A stretch of 64,000 nucleotides of DNA from Clostridiales bacterium. Its GTDB lineage: Bacteria; Bacillota; Clostridia; UBA1381. This document shows positions 9,367 through 17,922 of this stretch, one piece after another. Below the pieces are notes generated by a model. The model did not search any database. It saw only the letters and a list, made by a program, of their open reading frames with translations, and had not been told where the DNA came from. How positions within the stretch are numbered: the first letter of the stretch is position 1; every line of letters begins with the position of its first letter. The stretch spans positions 1-64,000 of the forward strand of contig JAQXZB010000015.1 of the NCBI GenBank assembly GCA_029226975.1, in the 5' to 3' direction. Made by a program: the position numbers and the translations under genes.

Positions 9367-12300
9367 ATGAGAATAAATAAGATTTTGAGCGCGCTGCTTT
9401 CGGTTTGTGTTCTTGCGTCCTCCTGCGCATTTAGCGCATATGCCGCGGAGGAAAATGAACAAAACAGCGATATTGCATATGCACAGCTTAGCTCAAATGG
9501 TTCAAAAAAACAAAATATCAGCAGTATAAGTCAAGGCTCCAGTGCAAGTGAAACCTATATTTCCGTAACGGCGGCAGATAGGGAAGGATGGCAGATGAAG
9601 TCCTCCTCACCGAATATTTATATCGATATTGACGATAAATTTGCCCATGAGGTGGAGGATGGTACTTCCTTTGACTTGGAGATTGATTATTATAACGCAT
9701 TGACGGGCTTTTTCCTGGTGAAGTATGACGCGTTAAACGTGGAACAAAAGCACGCGCATTATGAGTATTTGAACAGACAGGATAAATGGAAAACCGTAAA
9801 GATTACCTTGGATGACGCATATTTCGGCGGCAGATGCGCCGGTGCGGATATAGTGCTGACCACATCGACAGTGGGCGGAAGAGGGGCGGTTGTTGAGAGG
9901 TCTACGGCTCCCGTCACCATAGGTGCTGTAAGGATAGTAAAGCACGAAAAGAAAAATCCTCTGCGTCTTAGCGTAAATATAGACGAGTCGGGAAATTCCT
10001 TTGAGTGGTACAAAAAAGAGAAAAAAATCGTAAACTCCTTTACAAATCTCCGCGATACGGATATTACGGCACAGGTAACCTGCTGGGGCGAATCCCGGGA
10101 GAAAGTAAAGTGCTTTGAAACGGTAAACACCATTACGGTAAAGGCGGGAGAAACAACCGAGCTTCCGATAAATGTTGACAGTGACAGATGCGATTTGTAT
10201 GACTATTATGTAAAGATTGAATCTGATGCGGATAACGTACATTCGCTTTTGCAGCCTACGCAGTTTGCAATTTTGAAAACCGATGAAAACGGCTATAAAA
10301 ATCAGGACGTATACATATGCGCTCACCCTGACCAGGACCATACGAATGAGGAAATGGAAACGATGGCGGATATGATAAATAAAAGTAATGTGGGCGGTGT
10401 AAGATGGGCGGTACTTGCAGGGGCTGTGGAGTCAAAATCGGGAGAGGATGTTGTAGACAATACTTATCTCGGAACATGGCTTAACGCTTTAAGAGAGCGA
10501 AATCTAAAGGCTATGCCGATATTGCACGGACCGAATGTAACGGGGTTTACTTATGAAATGGTTGCGAATACGCCTGAGAGCTTGGCAAAGCAGAAGAGCG
10601 AGGCTGTAACCTTAATGAAGCATGCCGCCGATATAATTGATTGGTATGAGCTGTATAACGAAACCAACCATACCTTCAGCGAAGAAAAAAACGAAAGACT
10701 CGGCGGAGTTGAAAACTATGGTAAGTATGTGGATGCGGTAGCCGATGCCAGAGATAAATATGACCCGACAGCAAAAGTTATGGGCTTTGCTACCTGTGAC
10801 TTGGGACGTGAAACGCAAAAGCTTTTCCATGATAAAACCATTGACGGCGGTGCGTATACAAACCTGGACGCATATTCGTCACACCCTTACTCAACCTCGT
10901 TTACCGAAACGGGCGGAGCCGAAACCCTGGTGTTTAAGTGGCGTGATTATATCAAGGAAAGAACAGGAAAAGAACTCCCGATTGTAAGTGATGAGATTGG
11001 ATTTACAACAGCCGACTCAATGACTAACGGCGATCAGAGAACGCATGGTAATCTGATGACAAGATATGATATATATTATAAATCAATCGGACTGTCAGAG
11101 GTATGCGCGTTATACAACTTTGAGCGAAAAGGCTCCGTAGACTATGACCGAGAGGACAGCTTCGGACTTGTGGAATCGGCATTTCGTCATGTTACCAACG
11201 CTCGCGAAACAAAGCTATGTATGCCTATGGAAGGATATGTTGCCGTAACCGGACATAACTATATCTTTGCAGATACGGATTTTGTAAAAAAGCTTACCGA
11301 TAAGGATAACTTATATATAAATCTTTTCCGCAGCCAAAAGTATAATCAGGACATTTTGACATTAAATACCGCTGAGAGAAAAGCAAGAAAGCTTGTAACG
11401 GTGGATTTGGGTACCGATAATGTTGAGGTTTATGACGATTACGGAAATATGACTCCGGTTACCGGCCATGACGGAAAGTTCACTTTCTGGGTTGATGAGA
11501 GAGTAACGTATGTAAAAGGCAACTTTACCAAAGCCGAGCTTATGGAGGATAACAGCGCATTTTTGGAAATATCGGACAGCAATGTCAACAGTGCGAATAA
11601 TGACGTAACCGGCATATCCTATATAAATAATACGGATAAGGAATATGACGTTGAGGTTGTCGAGTCGGAAACGGTAAAGCTGTATTCGGGAGATAAGCTT
11701 GCAAAGGGTAAATCCGAGGTTTTGCTTATATCTAACGGCGAACTGGGAACAACGAGTATGGTTACAATAAACATAAAAGACGGCGATAAAATCGTTCAAA
11801 GCACACAGATATTTATCACAATAGATAAATCCGTAACGGCAGATGTGGGGCTTTCGCTTATCAGCCCCGAAAATGTTGATAACTGGATGATGAACCTAAG
11901 GCTTACCAATACGTCAATGCTTAATGTGGCAAAGGGTACCATAGAGTTCACATCTCCGAAGGAGTTTAAGGCCTTGGGAAAAATCAGTATAGGCAATATT
12001 CCCAGAAGCTGTACCTCCGAATACAATATAAAGCTGCCCAAGCTTGTGAAAAAAGGAATGTATGATGTAAGCTTTGACTTGAATTTAAACAGCGGCGAAA
12101 AGTATTCATACAGCCAAAAAGCGGATATGACAATTGCAAAGTACGCCCAAACAAAGCCCACTATAGACGGAAATATCGAGCCTGAGGTATGGAAGTATAA
12201 TACATGGATGTATGCGGATAAGGCTGAACAGCTAAAGGAAAATACCGGCTGGGCAGGACCTGATGACTTAAGCGGCAGAGCGTCGATTATGTGGGATGAG

Positions 12301-12774
12301 GATAATCTGTATTTTGCCGCCGTTGTAACGGATAATGTATTCTATCAGCCCTACTCCGGATGGGACACATGGCAAGCGGATAATATCCAAATCGGTGTGT
12401 TCTACGGTGAAGAGTCATATACCATATCCGGACAGCGTTCGACAACCTTCCATGAATTGTCCATGGCTCATACGCCTTTGGGAGATGAGGTTTACAGAAC
12501 CCTGTCCCAGGATAACTATTACACTGCAGGAAAGTTTGAAAACGCCGATATATGCATTGTAAGAAAAGGCAATCAGACCATATATGAGGCGAAAATTCCA
12601 TGGGAAGGCTTCTTGCTGCCCAATCAGCAGCCCAAAGAGAATGATAAGCTCGGTTTTTCGTATATGATTAACGAAAGTGACGGCGGAGCGAGAAACGGCT
12701 GGATAGAATATGCCAGCGGTATCGGATCTGCAAAGGATACTACGCTGTTTACCTGGCTTACACTTCTTAAATAA
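9367..12774 (+). CDS. Exported glycoside hydrolase with C-terminal CBM9-like module
   Basis: 1135 residues. A signal peptide (1-26, ending AFSAYA) is followed by a beta-rich region to about 310 and a TIM-barrel-like domain (about 315-640) containing YELYNETNH (Glu432, likely acid/base) and PIVSDEIGFTT (Glu543, likely nucleophile), the paired glutamates of clan GH-A. Beta domains follow, then a C-terminal region from about 930 (PTIDGNIEPEVW, SIMWDEDNLYFAAVV, WEGF) that reads as a CBM9/DOMON-type glycan-binding module. Family and substrate are not assignable by eye. Eighteen bases separate it from the preceding gene. Together the two hydrolases suggest a backbone plus side-chain pair. Confidence 0.72.
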   Translation: MRINKILSALLSVCVLASSCAFSAYAAEENEQNSDIAYAQLSSNGSKKQNISSISQGSSASETYISVTAADREGWQMKSSSPNIYIDIDDKFAHEVEDGTSFDLEIDYYNALTGFFLVKYDALNVEQKHAHYEYLNRQDKWKTVKITLDDAYFGGRCAGADIVLTTSTVGGRGAVVERSTAPVTIGAVRIVKHEKKNPLRLSVNIDESGNSFEWYKKEKKIVNSFTNLRDTDITAQVTCWGESREKVKCFETVNTITVKAGETTELPINVDSDRCDLYDYYVKIESDADNVHSLLQPTQFAILKTDENGYKNQDVYICAHPDQDHTNEEMETMADMINKSNVGGVRWAVLAGAVESKSGEDVVDNTYLGTWLNALRERNLKAMPILHGPNVTGFTYEMVANTPESLAKQKSEAVTLMKHAADIIDWYELYNETNHTFSEEKNERLGGVENYGKYVDAVADARDKYDPTAKVMGFATCDLGRETQKLFHDKTIDGGAYTNLDAYSSHPYSTSFTETGGAETLVFKWRDYIKERTGKELPIVSDEIGFTTADSMTNGDQRTHGNLMTRYDIYYKSIGLSEVCALYNFERKGSVDYDREDSFGLVESAFRHVTNARETKLCMPMEGYVAVTGHNYIFADTDFVKKLTDKDNLYINLFRSQKYNQDILTLNTAERKARKLVTVDLGTDNVEVYDDYGNMTPVTGHDGKFTFWVDERVTYVKGNFTKAELMEDNSAFLEISDSNVNSANNDVTGISYINNTDKEYDVEVVESETVKLYSGDKLAKGKSEVLLISNGELGTTSMVTINIKDGDKIVQSTQIFITIDKSVTADVGLSLISPENVDNWMMNLRLTNTSMLNVAKGTIEFTSPKEFKALGKISIGNIPRSCTSEYNIKLPKLVKKGMYDVSFDLNLNSGEKYSYSQKADMTIAKYAQTKPTIDGNIEPEVWKYNTWMYADKAEQLKENTGWAGPDDLSGRASIMWDEDNLYFAAVVTDNVFYQPYSGWDTWQADNIQIGVFYGEESYTISGQRSTTFHELSMAHTPLGDEVYRTLSQDNYYTAGKFENADICIVRKGNQTIYEAKIPWEGFLLPNQQPKENDKLGFSYMINESDGGARNGWIEYASGIGSAKDTTLFTWLTLLK

Positions 12775-12792
12775 TAAAATGGAGGATGAAAA

Positions 12793-14556
12793 ATGAAAAA
12801 GACAGTAATTTTTGCTATGATATGCTCGCTGCTTCTGTCCATGGTGCAAGTCGGTGCTCATGCGGAGGAATTTGATCCGTTTGTGTGGTACTATGACTTC
12901 AATGATTATGAAGCGGCCCTCGGAAGCGGCATAGGCCCCGACAGCAATTGGAGGGTTGCTTATATGCAGTCCGCAGGCTCATACATAGTATCGGAAAAGA
13001 GAAAGAAATTCGGAAGCTATGTGGACAGTGACGGAGCAAAGGTAATGCGCGTTGCGGGTCAGGGAGAACCGGTATTGCTTTTTAAGGATATGGTAGATTC
13101 CGGCTCGCTTCATGTAAGCTTTGATATTAAGTTTAAAACCATAAAGGATATGTATCAGGGATTTTATGACAGCCACAACTATCCCTCCGACAGCTCCAGG
13201 GTTTTGGAGAGTAACTATTCCATAGGCCCTTGGTTTAAAAGAGACAATAAGATATATTATTCTTATAAAGGCGCAAAGGACGGCGATGATATGTGCTGGA
13301 CCAATCACTGGAAGGCTCCGGCAGACAGCGGTCTTACCTTTAAAACAAATACATGGCACCACGTCGATATGTGTTTCGGAGATTACGGCTCCAATGATAC
13401 CGCGATTGCAAAATACTACATAGACGGACAGCTTATAAACCAAAACGATGTGTATTTTAAAGGCTGCGGCGGCTTTAAGGCCTTGTATTTTAGGGATGAA
13501 AATTCCGAGTTCTATCTCGATAACGTCTATGTAAGCAGCTTTCAGGATAATGAGTATCTGCATGGCTTTTTGGAAAATGATGTTTTGGACAAGGACACAA
13601 AAAGCCTTCGTCTTAAGCTTTCAGAGCCTTTAAACGGCGCTGTAACCAATGAGGACGTAATAATAACAAATGCACAAACGGGTGAGGAGGTTACGGATTT
13701 TACGGTAACCTCGGACTCTGACAGGTATGTGGATATTACCGTAAACGAGGAGCTTGCTCAGGGACGCTATAACCTTATCCTTAAGGATAATGTAACGGGA
13801 GCATATTACAATAACCCCATGTGGTCGAGCGTAACCTTCAGAACACCGCCCCGGTATGTGGATGACGTACTTTGTCCCGATGTGGAAAAGGTTTCATATA
13901 TAAATTATAAAGGCAGGGAGCAGAGTGCGGCAGATAGTATATCAACAGCCACCGACGCCGTTAAGATTTCGTTCTCGACAGAGATTATGGACGCTGATAT
14001 TATGGATAATATCAAGCTGTTAAACGGAGATGAAGAATGCGGCTATGATTACATGATTGACGGAAAAAACGTTGCTCTGAAATTAAATCGGGTTTTGGAG
14101 CCTGATACGGAATATCGCCTGTCAATCAGCGGGAATGTTTCAGCAGCGGACAGCGCGTCTGCAACAATGGGACTTGATTATGAAGAACAATTTAAGACCC
14201 TAAGCGATGAGCTGTTTGACGTTGTGGCTGAGGATATAGAAAAAGGGGAAGGGGGTGAAACATACTTCAAAGCAAAGCTTGTCAAAACAGATTACAGCGA
14301 TAACCATAAATACACCTATGCACAGGCGGCTTATAAAAAGCACACTGTGACAGGTGAAGACGGCAGCGAAAAAACATATCTGGAAATGACCGCCTTAAAC
14401 CGTATTCCGGTTATCGTTCCGGCGGCGGATAAAATGATTATGTATTTAGGTGAGGAACAGCCGATAAATGCGGGGGACGCAGATATGGCAGCCGGATATA
14501 TTTGGCTCTATCCCGACAATTCGCCGATTGTCACAAAAAGCCTTAATCTGAAATGA
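12793..14556 (+). CDS. Exported LamG-like multidomain protein
   Basis: 587 residues with a signal peptide (1-24, ending VGAHA). Residues 28-250 read as a concanavalin-A-like (LamG) jelly roll (FNDYE...LHVSFDIKFKT...FYLDNVYVSSF). Two Ig-like (bacterial Ig/SLH-linker type) domains follow at about 255-460, then a C-terminal beta domain ending in a YIWLYPDNSPIV segment like that of neighbouring proteins. No catalytic residues are evident, so glycan binding is more likely than hydrolysis. Ribosome site TGGAGG at about 12780. A 70-base gap follows. Confidence 0.68.
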   Translation: MKKTVIFAMICSLLLSMVQVGAHAEEFDPFVWYYDFNDYEAALGSGIGPDSNWRVAYMQSAGSYIVSEKRKKFGSYVDSDGAKVMRVAGQGEPVLLFKDMVDSGSLHVSFDIKFKTIKDMYQGFYDSHNYPSDSSRVLESNYSIGPWFKRDNKIYYSYKGAKDGDDMCWTNHWKAPADSGLTFKTNTWHHVDMCFGDYGSNDTAIAKYYIDGQLINQNDVYFKGCGGFKALYFRDENSEFYLDNVYVSSFQDNEYLHGFLENDVLDKDTKSLRLKLSEPLNGAVTNEDVIITNAQTGEEVTDFTVTSDSDRYVDITVNEELAQGRYNLILKDNVTGAYYNNPMWSSVTFRTPPRYVDDVLCPDVEKVSYINYKGREQSAADSISTATDAVKISFSTEIMDADIMDNIKLLNGDEECGYDYMIDGKNVALKLNRVLEPDTEYRLSISGNVSAADSASATMGLDYEEQFKTLSDELFDVVAEDIEKGEGGETYFKAKLVKTDYSDNHKYTYAQAAYKKHTVTGEDGSEKTYLEMTALNRIPVIVPAADKMIMYLGEEQPINAGDADMAAGYIWLYPDNSPIVTKSLNLK

Positions 14557-14626
14557 CATCTGTGCAAAGAAGTGAAAATTTCATAAAACCAACCAAAATA
14601 TAAGAATTTGAATGGAGGAATAAAAA

Positions 14627-17600
14627 GTGAAAAAAAGTAAAAAGTTGATTAGCTTAGCAATCAGTGCGGTAATGTGTGCGGGAATGGCAGTTCCCGTAAA
14701 TGCGGCAGCCGGCACCGGTGAGGTTTTTGTATCTCATTTTGACGACTTCTCCGGCTGGACATCCGTTAAGGGCGCAGTTGATGATTTGCCCGATGGCTTC
14801 TTTGCCCTTGACGGTGGATTTCATCCGGAAAGAGCAACGGCTACAGGATCGGTTACTGACGATAACTATGCGGAGTCAAGATTATTTAAGCTTGGAAACG
14901 GTGCGATGGTTTGTTATCAGTTTGATAATGTGTATAAAACCGGTAAGCGCAGAGTAAGCTTTGATTTAAAGTTTAATGAAGTCCCTACAGGTAAATTCTT
15001 TATAAGCGGACACGAGAATAACGGCAATGACAACCCATATGATTATTGGCAGGCAGAGCCGACAAACGGCACCGATGTAAAGTGGGATTACATACCTTAT
15101 GTTAATATTGAGGGCGGTACATTTAAAGCCCTAAGGCCCGACTGGTCACTGGGGGCTGAGTGGACAGGCGGAAACTTTAACGATGGGTGTTTGCATAAGA
15201 TTGAAATGGTTTTTGACTATGACAATGATACAATCACATCATACGTTGACGGCACCGAGGTTTACACCGGAAAAAGAAGCCAAGCAAACAAAACCTTCTA
15301 TTTTACCAATGAATCGGGCGTAGACGTATATATCGACAACTTCGCCGTATATCACGGATCGGATCCAAGCTATGCGGACGGGTGCAGAATGGTAAAAGAG
15401 ACATATAACAGAGGATTGGTGCCTTTAACGGGAGGAAATGTCCTGGTTAATATGTCGCGGGCAATAACCGATGTGTCGGAAACCGATTTTACGGTAAAAG
15501 ACTCGGACGGAAATGTGGTTTCAAATGCAGTTGTTTATGCATCTAAGTGGGGAGGAGCTACCGTACAAGTGGATTTGAATACACTTCCCAAAGCAGGTAT
15601 GTATACCCTTGAGTATAGCGGTGCGGTAAACTCCGTAAACTTTATTGCGGGAGAAGACGTGACAATAGACAATGTTGACACCGCGCCTTATTACTATATG
15701 AACGAGGACTTTGGCAGCTATGCGGGCGGTGTTCCGGCTCAGTGGCAGGCAACCGTAAACTCAAGTACTACAACCAAGCCGACCGCCGGAACGGACGCGG
15801 CTAAGGGTACAACGCTTAAAATGCCTAAAGGAGTTGTTTCAAGCTATATGAACAAGTTCGGCGAATCCTTCAAGTCCGGAAAGCTTAAGGTTGAGTTTGA
15901 TATGAAAGCATCAGGCAAAGGCTGGGGTGTTGGATTTATCCGCGAAGCCGACTGGCAGGACACAGATTATGAGCAGCATCTTGCCATAGGTAATATAAGC
16001 GGCGCTGATGGGGATATTTACACAAGCGGCCTAGGAGAAAAGATGCTTTCCCAAAAAATGGAGGATGCTGCCATAAGCAATAGTGATTGGAATCATGTTT
16101 CAATCACCGTAAATATGACAAACGACAGATATTACTTTGATGTAAACGGAAAAAAAGCTGATGTATCACAGCCGTTGCATGAATATGGAAGATGGGACGT
16201 ATGTTGGTATGATGTGGTAAAAAGCACTGATACAACGCTTACGGGAGCAGACGCATACAAGTGCGGTCTGAACGGTATCAGACTGTATTCGGACGGTACA
16301 AGCGATGTTGAATTTGACAATGTTAAAATCTATGCGGAAAATTCGGACTATATATCCGAGGATTTTAATGATTGGGGAGCTAATCGATCTGGTAATAACG
16401 TGCCGGCAGGTTACTACCGTATGCAGGATTTATACAACCCGAATTCTTTGGCGCCTGCCGAAGGCAGCGGCGGAACAGAAAAAACCGGTGCGGCAGTAAA
16501 GAATACCGAACAGATAAGATTGGGTCTGACTCATCCGATAAATAACCTTAAAAAGACAAAGTTTGCCGTTGAGTTTGATGTAAAGCCGAATGAAACTGTA
16601 AAAAATTCGCTGAAATTCGCATTGTATCCCAAAGAAAAATTTTATGGGCAGAAGCAGAATGGCGATTCATCGACATGTCTGCACGGACAAGGAGTTTATC
16701 AAGATCCAATAATAGCTATGGGCAATATGGGTGTTCCAGGCAAAGTAATTTATCATTCAGGTCCGTGGGGAGAAGGTACCGCTCCGATGACTGCCGACGG
16801 TCAAACCTTGGATTTTGAATGGGGTCGGTGGAATCATATTAAGTTAATATTTGATCCGACTAACGGTATGACCATAACTTTGACAAAGCCGAATGGTACA
16901 GTACTTGAATCGACAACGATTCCGACAAGCAGTGTTATTAATTATAACAAGCTTTGCAATGACTATAACAATATTTACGGAATAGGCTTAAATGTGGACA
17001 AGTCGATGACATCAACGGCGGAAGGTGATACTCCGATTGATAATTTAAAGGTTTATGAGCTGGGAACGGTAACAAAGCCTTCCGTAGTGTCGGTAAATGT
17101 AATAGGCATAGATGACGAAAGTACGGTATTGAGCAATGATATTACAGAGGTTTCAACTGCGACAAAGGCTGTTGAGGTGAACTTTACATCACCGGTAGAT
17201 GAAACCGATGAAACAATAGCTAAGAAGATAACACTTACCGATTCAAACGGAGCGGCTGTTGCGACAGGAACTCTTTCAAGTGACAAGACAAAATACACTC
17301 TAAACATCAATCAGGCTCCGGCAGACGGTTCATATGCAACCTTAAAAACAAGCTATACCATAAGCGGCACAAGCTCTGTTGCACAGATTTCCGACGCTGT
17401 TTCAAAGACCTTGAAGTTCGTCAGCCCGGCAGGAGAACGCGGTGTAAAGATAGACAGCATGAGGCTGATGAAGAAAATAGCCGGAAGACAGATTGGAACA
17501 AGCCGCCAATCACCGGACGCATGGGTTAGGGCAGAATCGAGAAATGATGCGGATGCTGCAGAGTACAAGGTTTACATAACCGGTACAAATGCAACAGGCG

Positions 17601-17815
17601 AAGCGGACAGCACCACATACAACTATATAAATGCTGTATACGGTGATGACAGAGGTATAGAAGCCTTAGATACCGCAGTAATGACAAAGCTTCCGGTACC
17701 GGCAGATCTTCAGTTTACAATAGAAGAAAACGTGCCTGAAGTTGGAGCAAATCAAACATGGAAGACCTTTGTATGGACCAATAACATGGTTCCGGTGGCT
17801 CCGGTATTACAGTAG
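14627..17815 (+). CDS. Exported protein with three LamG-like domains
   Basis: 1062 residues from a GTG start (14627) behind TGGAGGAATAAAAA. Signal peptide 1-26 (ending AVPVNA). Three jelly-roll domains are visible at about 28-245, 355-585 and 595-805, each closing with an IDNF/FDNV/IDNL-type strand (VDVYIDNFAVYHG, VEFDNVKIYAE, PIDNLKVYELG). Ig-like domains lie between the first two and at about 810-915. The C-terminal ~125 residues end TWKTFVWTNNMVPVAPVLQ. The multivalent carbohydrate-binding layout suggests a surface or shed glycan-capture protein. Last gene of the operon; a terminator pair follows at 17849-17914. Confidence 0.7.
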   Translation: MKKSKKLISLAISAVMCAGMAVPVNAAAGTGEVFVSHFDDFSGWTSVKGAVDDLPDGFFALDGGFHPERATATGSVTDDNYAESRLFKLGNGAMVCYQFDNVYKTGKRRVSFDLKFNEVPTGKFFISGHENNGNDNPYDYWQAEPTNGTDVKWDYIPYVNIEGGTFKALRPDWSLGAEWTGGNFNDGCLHKIEMVFDYDNDTITSYVDGTEVYTGKRSQANKTFYFTNESGVDVYIDNFAVYHGSDPSYADGCRMVKETYNRGLVPLTGGNVLVNMSRAITDVSETDFTVKDSDGNVVSNAVVYASKWGGATVQVDLNTLPKAGMYTLEYSGAVNSVNFIAGEDVTIDNVDTAPYYYMNEDFGSYAGGVPAQWQATVNSSTTTKPTAGTDAAKGTTLKMPKGVVSSYMNKFGESFKSGKLKVEFDMKASGKGWGVGFIREADWQDTDYEQHLAIGNISGADGDIYTSGLGEKMLSQKMEDAAISNSDWNHVSITVNMTNDRYYFDVNGKKADVSQPLHEYGRWDVCWYDVVKSTDTTLTGADAYKCGLNGIRLYSDGTSDVEFDNVKIYAENSDYISEDFNDWGANRSGNNVPAGYYRMQDLYNPNSLAPAEGSGGTEKTGAAVKNTEQIRLGLTHPINNLKKTKFAVEFDVKPNETVKNSLKFALYPKEKFYGQKQNGDSSTCLHGQGVYQDPIIAMGNMGVPGKVIYHSGPWGEGTAPMTADGQTLDFEWGRWNHIKLIFDPTNGMTITLTKPNGTVLESTTIPTSSVINYNKLCNDYNNIYGIGLNVDKSMTSTAEGDTPIDNLKVYELGTVTKPSVVSVNVIGIDDESTVLSNDITEVSTATKAVEVNFTSPVDETDETIAKKITLTDSNGAAVATGTLSSDKTKYTLNINQAPADGSYATLKTSYTISGTSSVAQISDAVSKTLKFVSPAGERGVKIDSMRLMKKIAGRQIGTSRQSPDAWVRAESRNDADAAEYKVYITGTNATGEADSTTYNYINAVYGDDRGIEALDTAVMTKLPVPADLQFTIEENVPEVGANQTWKTFVWTNNMVPVAPVLQ

Positions 17816-17848
17816 TTGTCTGCCGAAATCATAAATTCTTAGGATTTT

Positions 17849-17868
17849 GGGGGAACAAGCGTTCCCCC
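17849..17868 (+). repeat. Short hairpin after the surface operon
   Basis: GGGGGAAC-AAGC-GTTCCCCC, a perfect 8-bp stem just before the bidirectional terminator. It may protect the transcript 3' end or contribute to termination. Confidence 0.5.
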
Positions 17869-17884
17869 GTTCCCCCTCAAAAAT

Positions 17885-17914
17885 AAAGCCCGCAGTTAAA
17901 GGTTGCGGGCTTTT
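17885..17914. terminator. Bidirectional terminator
   Basis: AAAGCCCGCA (17885-17894) pairs with TGCGGGCTTT (17904-17913), with T runs on both strands. It serves the surface operon (+) and the AraC regulator (-). Confidence 0.85.
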
Positions 17915-17922
17915 AAATATAT

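Noticed and set aside
9733-10341. 202-codon minus-strand frame inside the second hydrolase gene
   Set aside because: Antisense shadow; no ribosome site, no recognisable domain.
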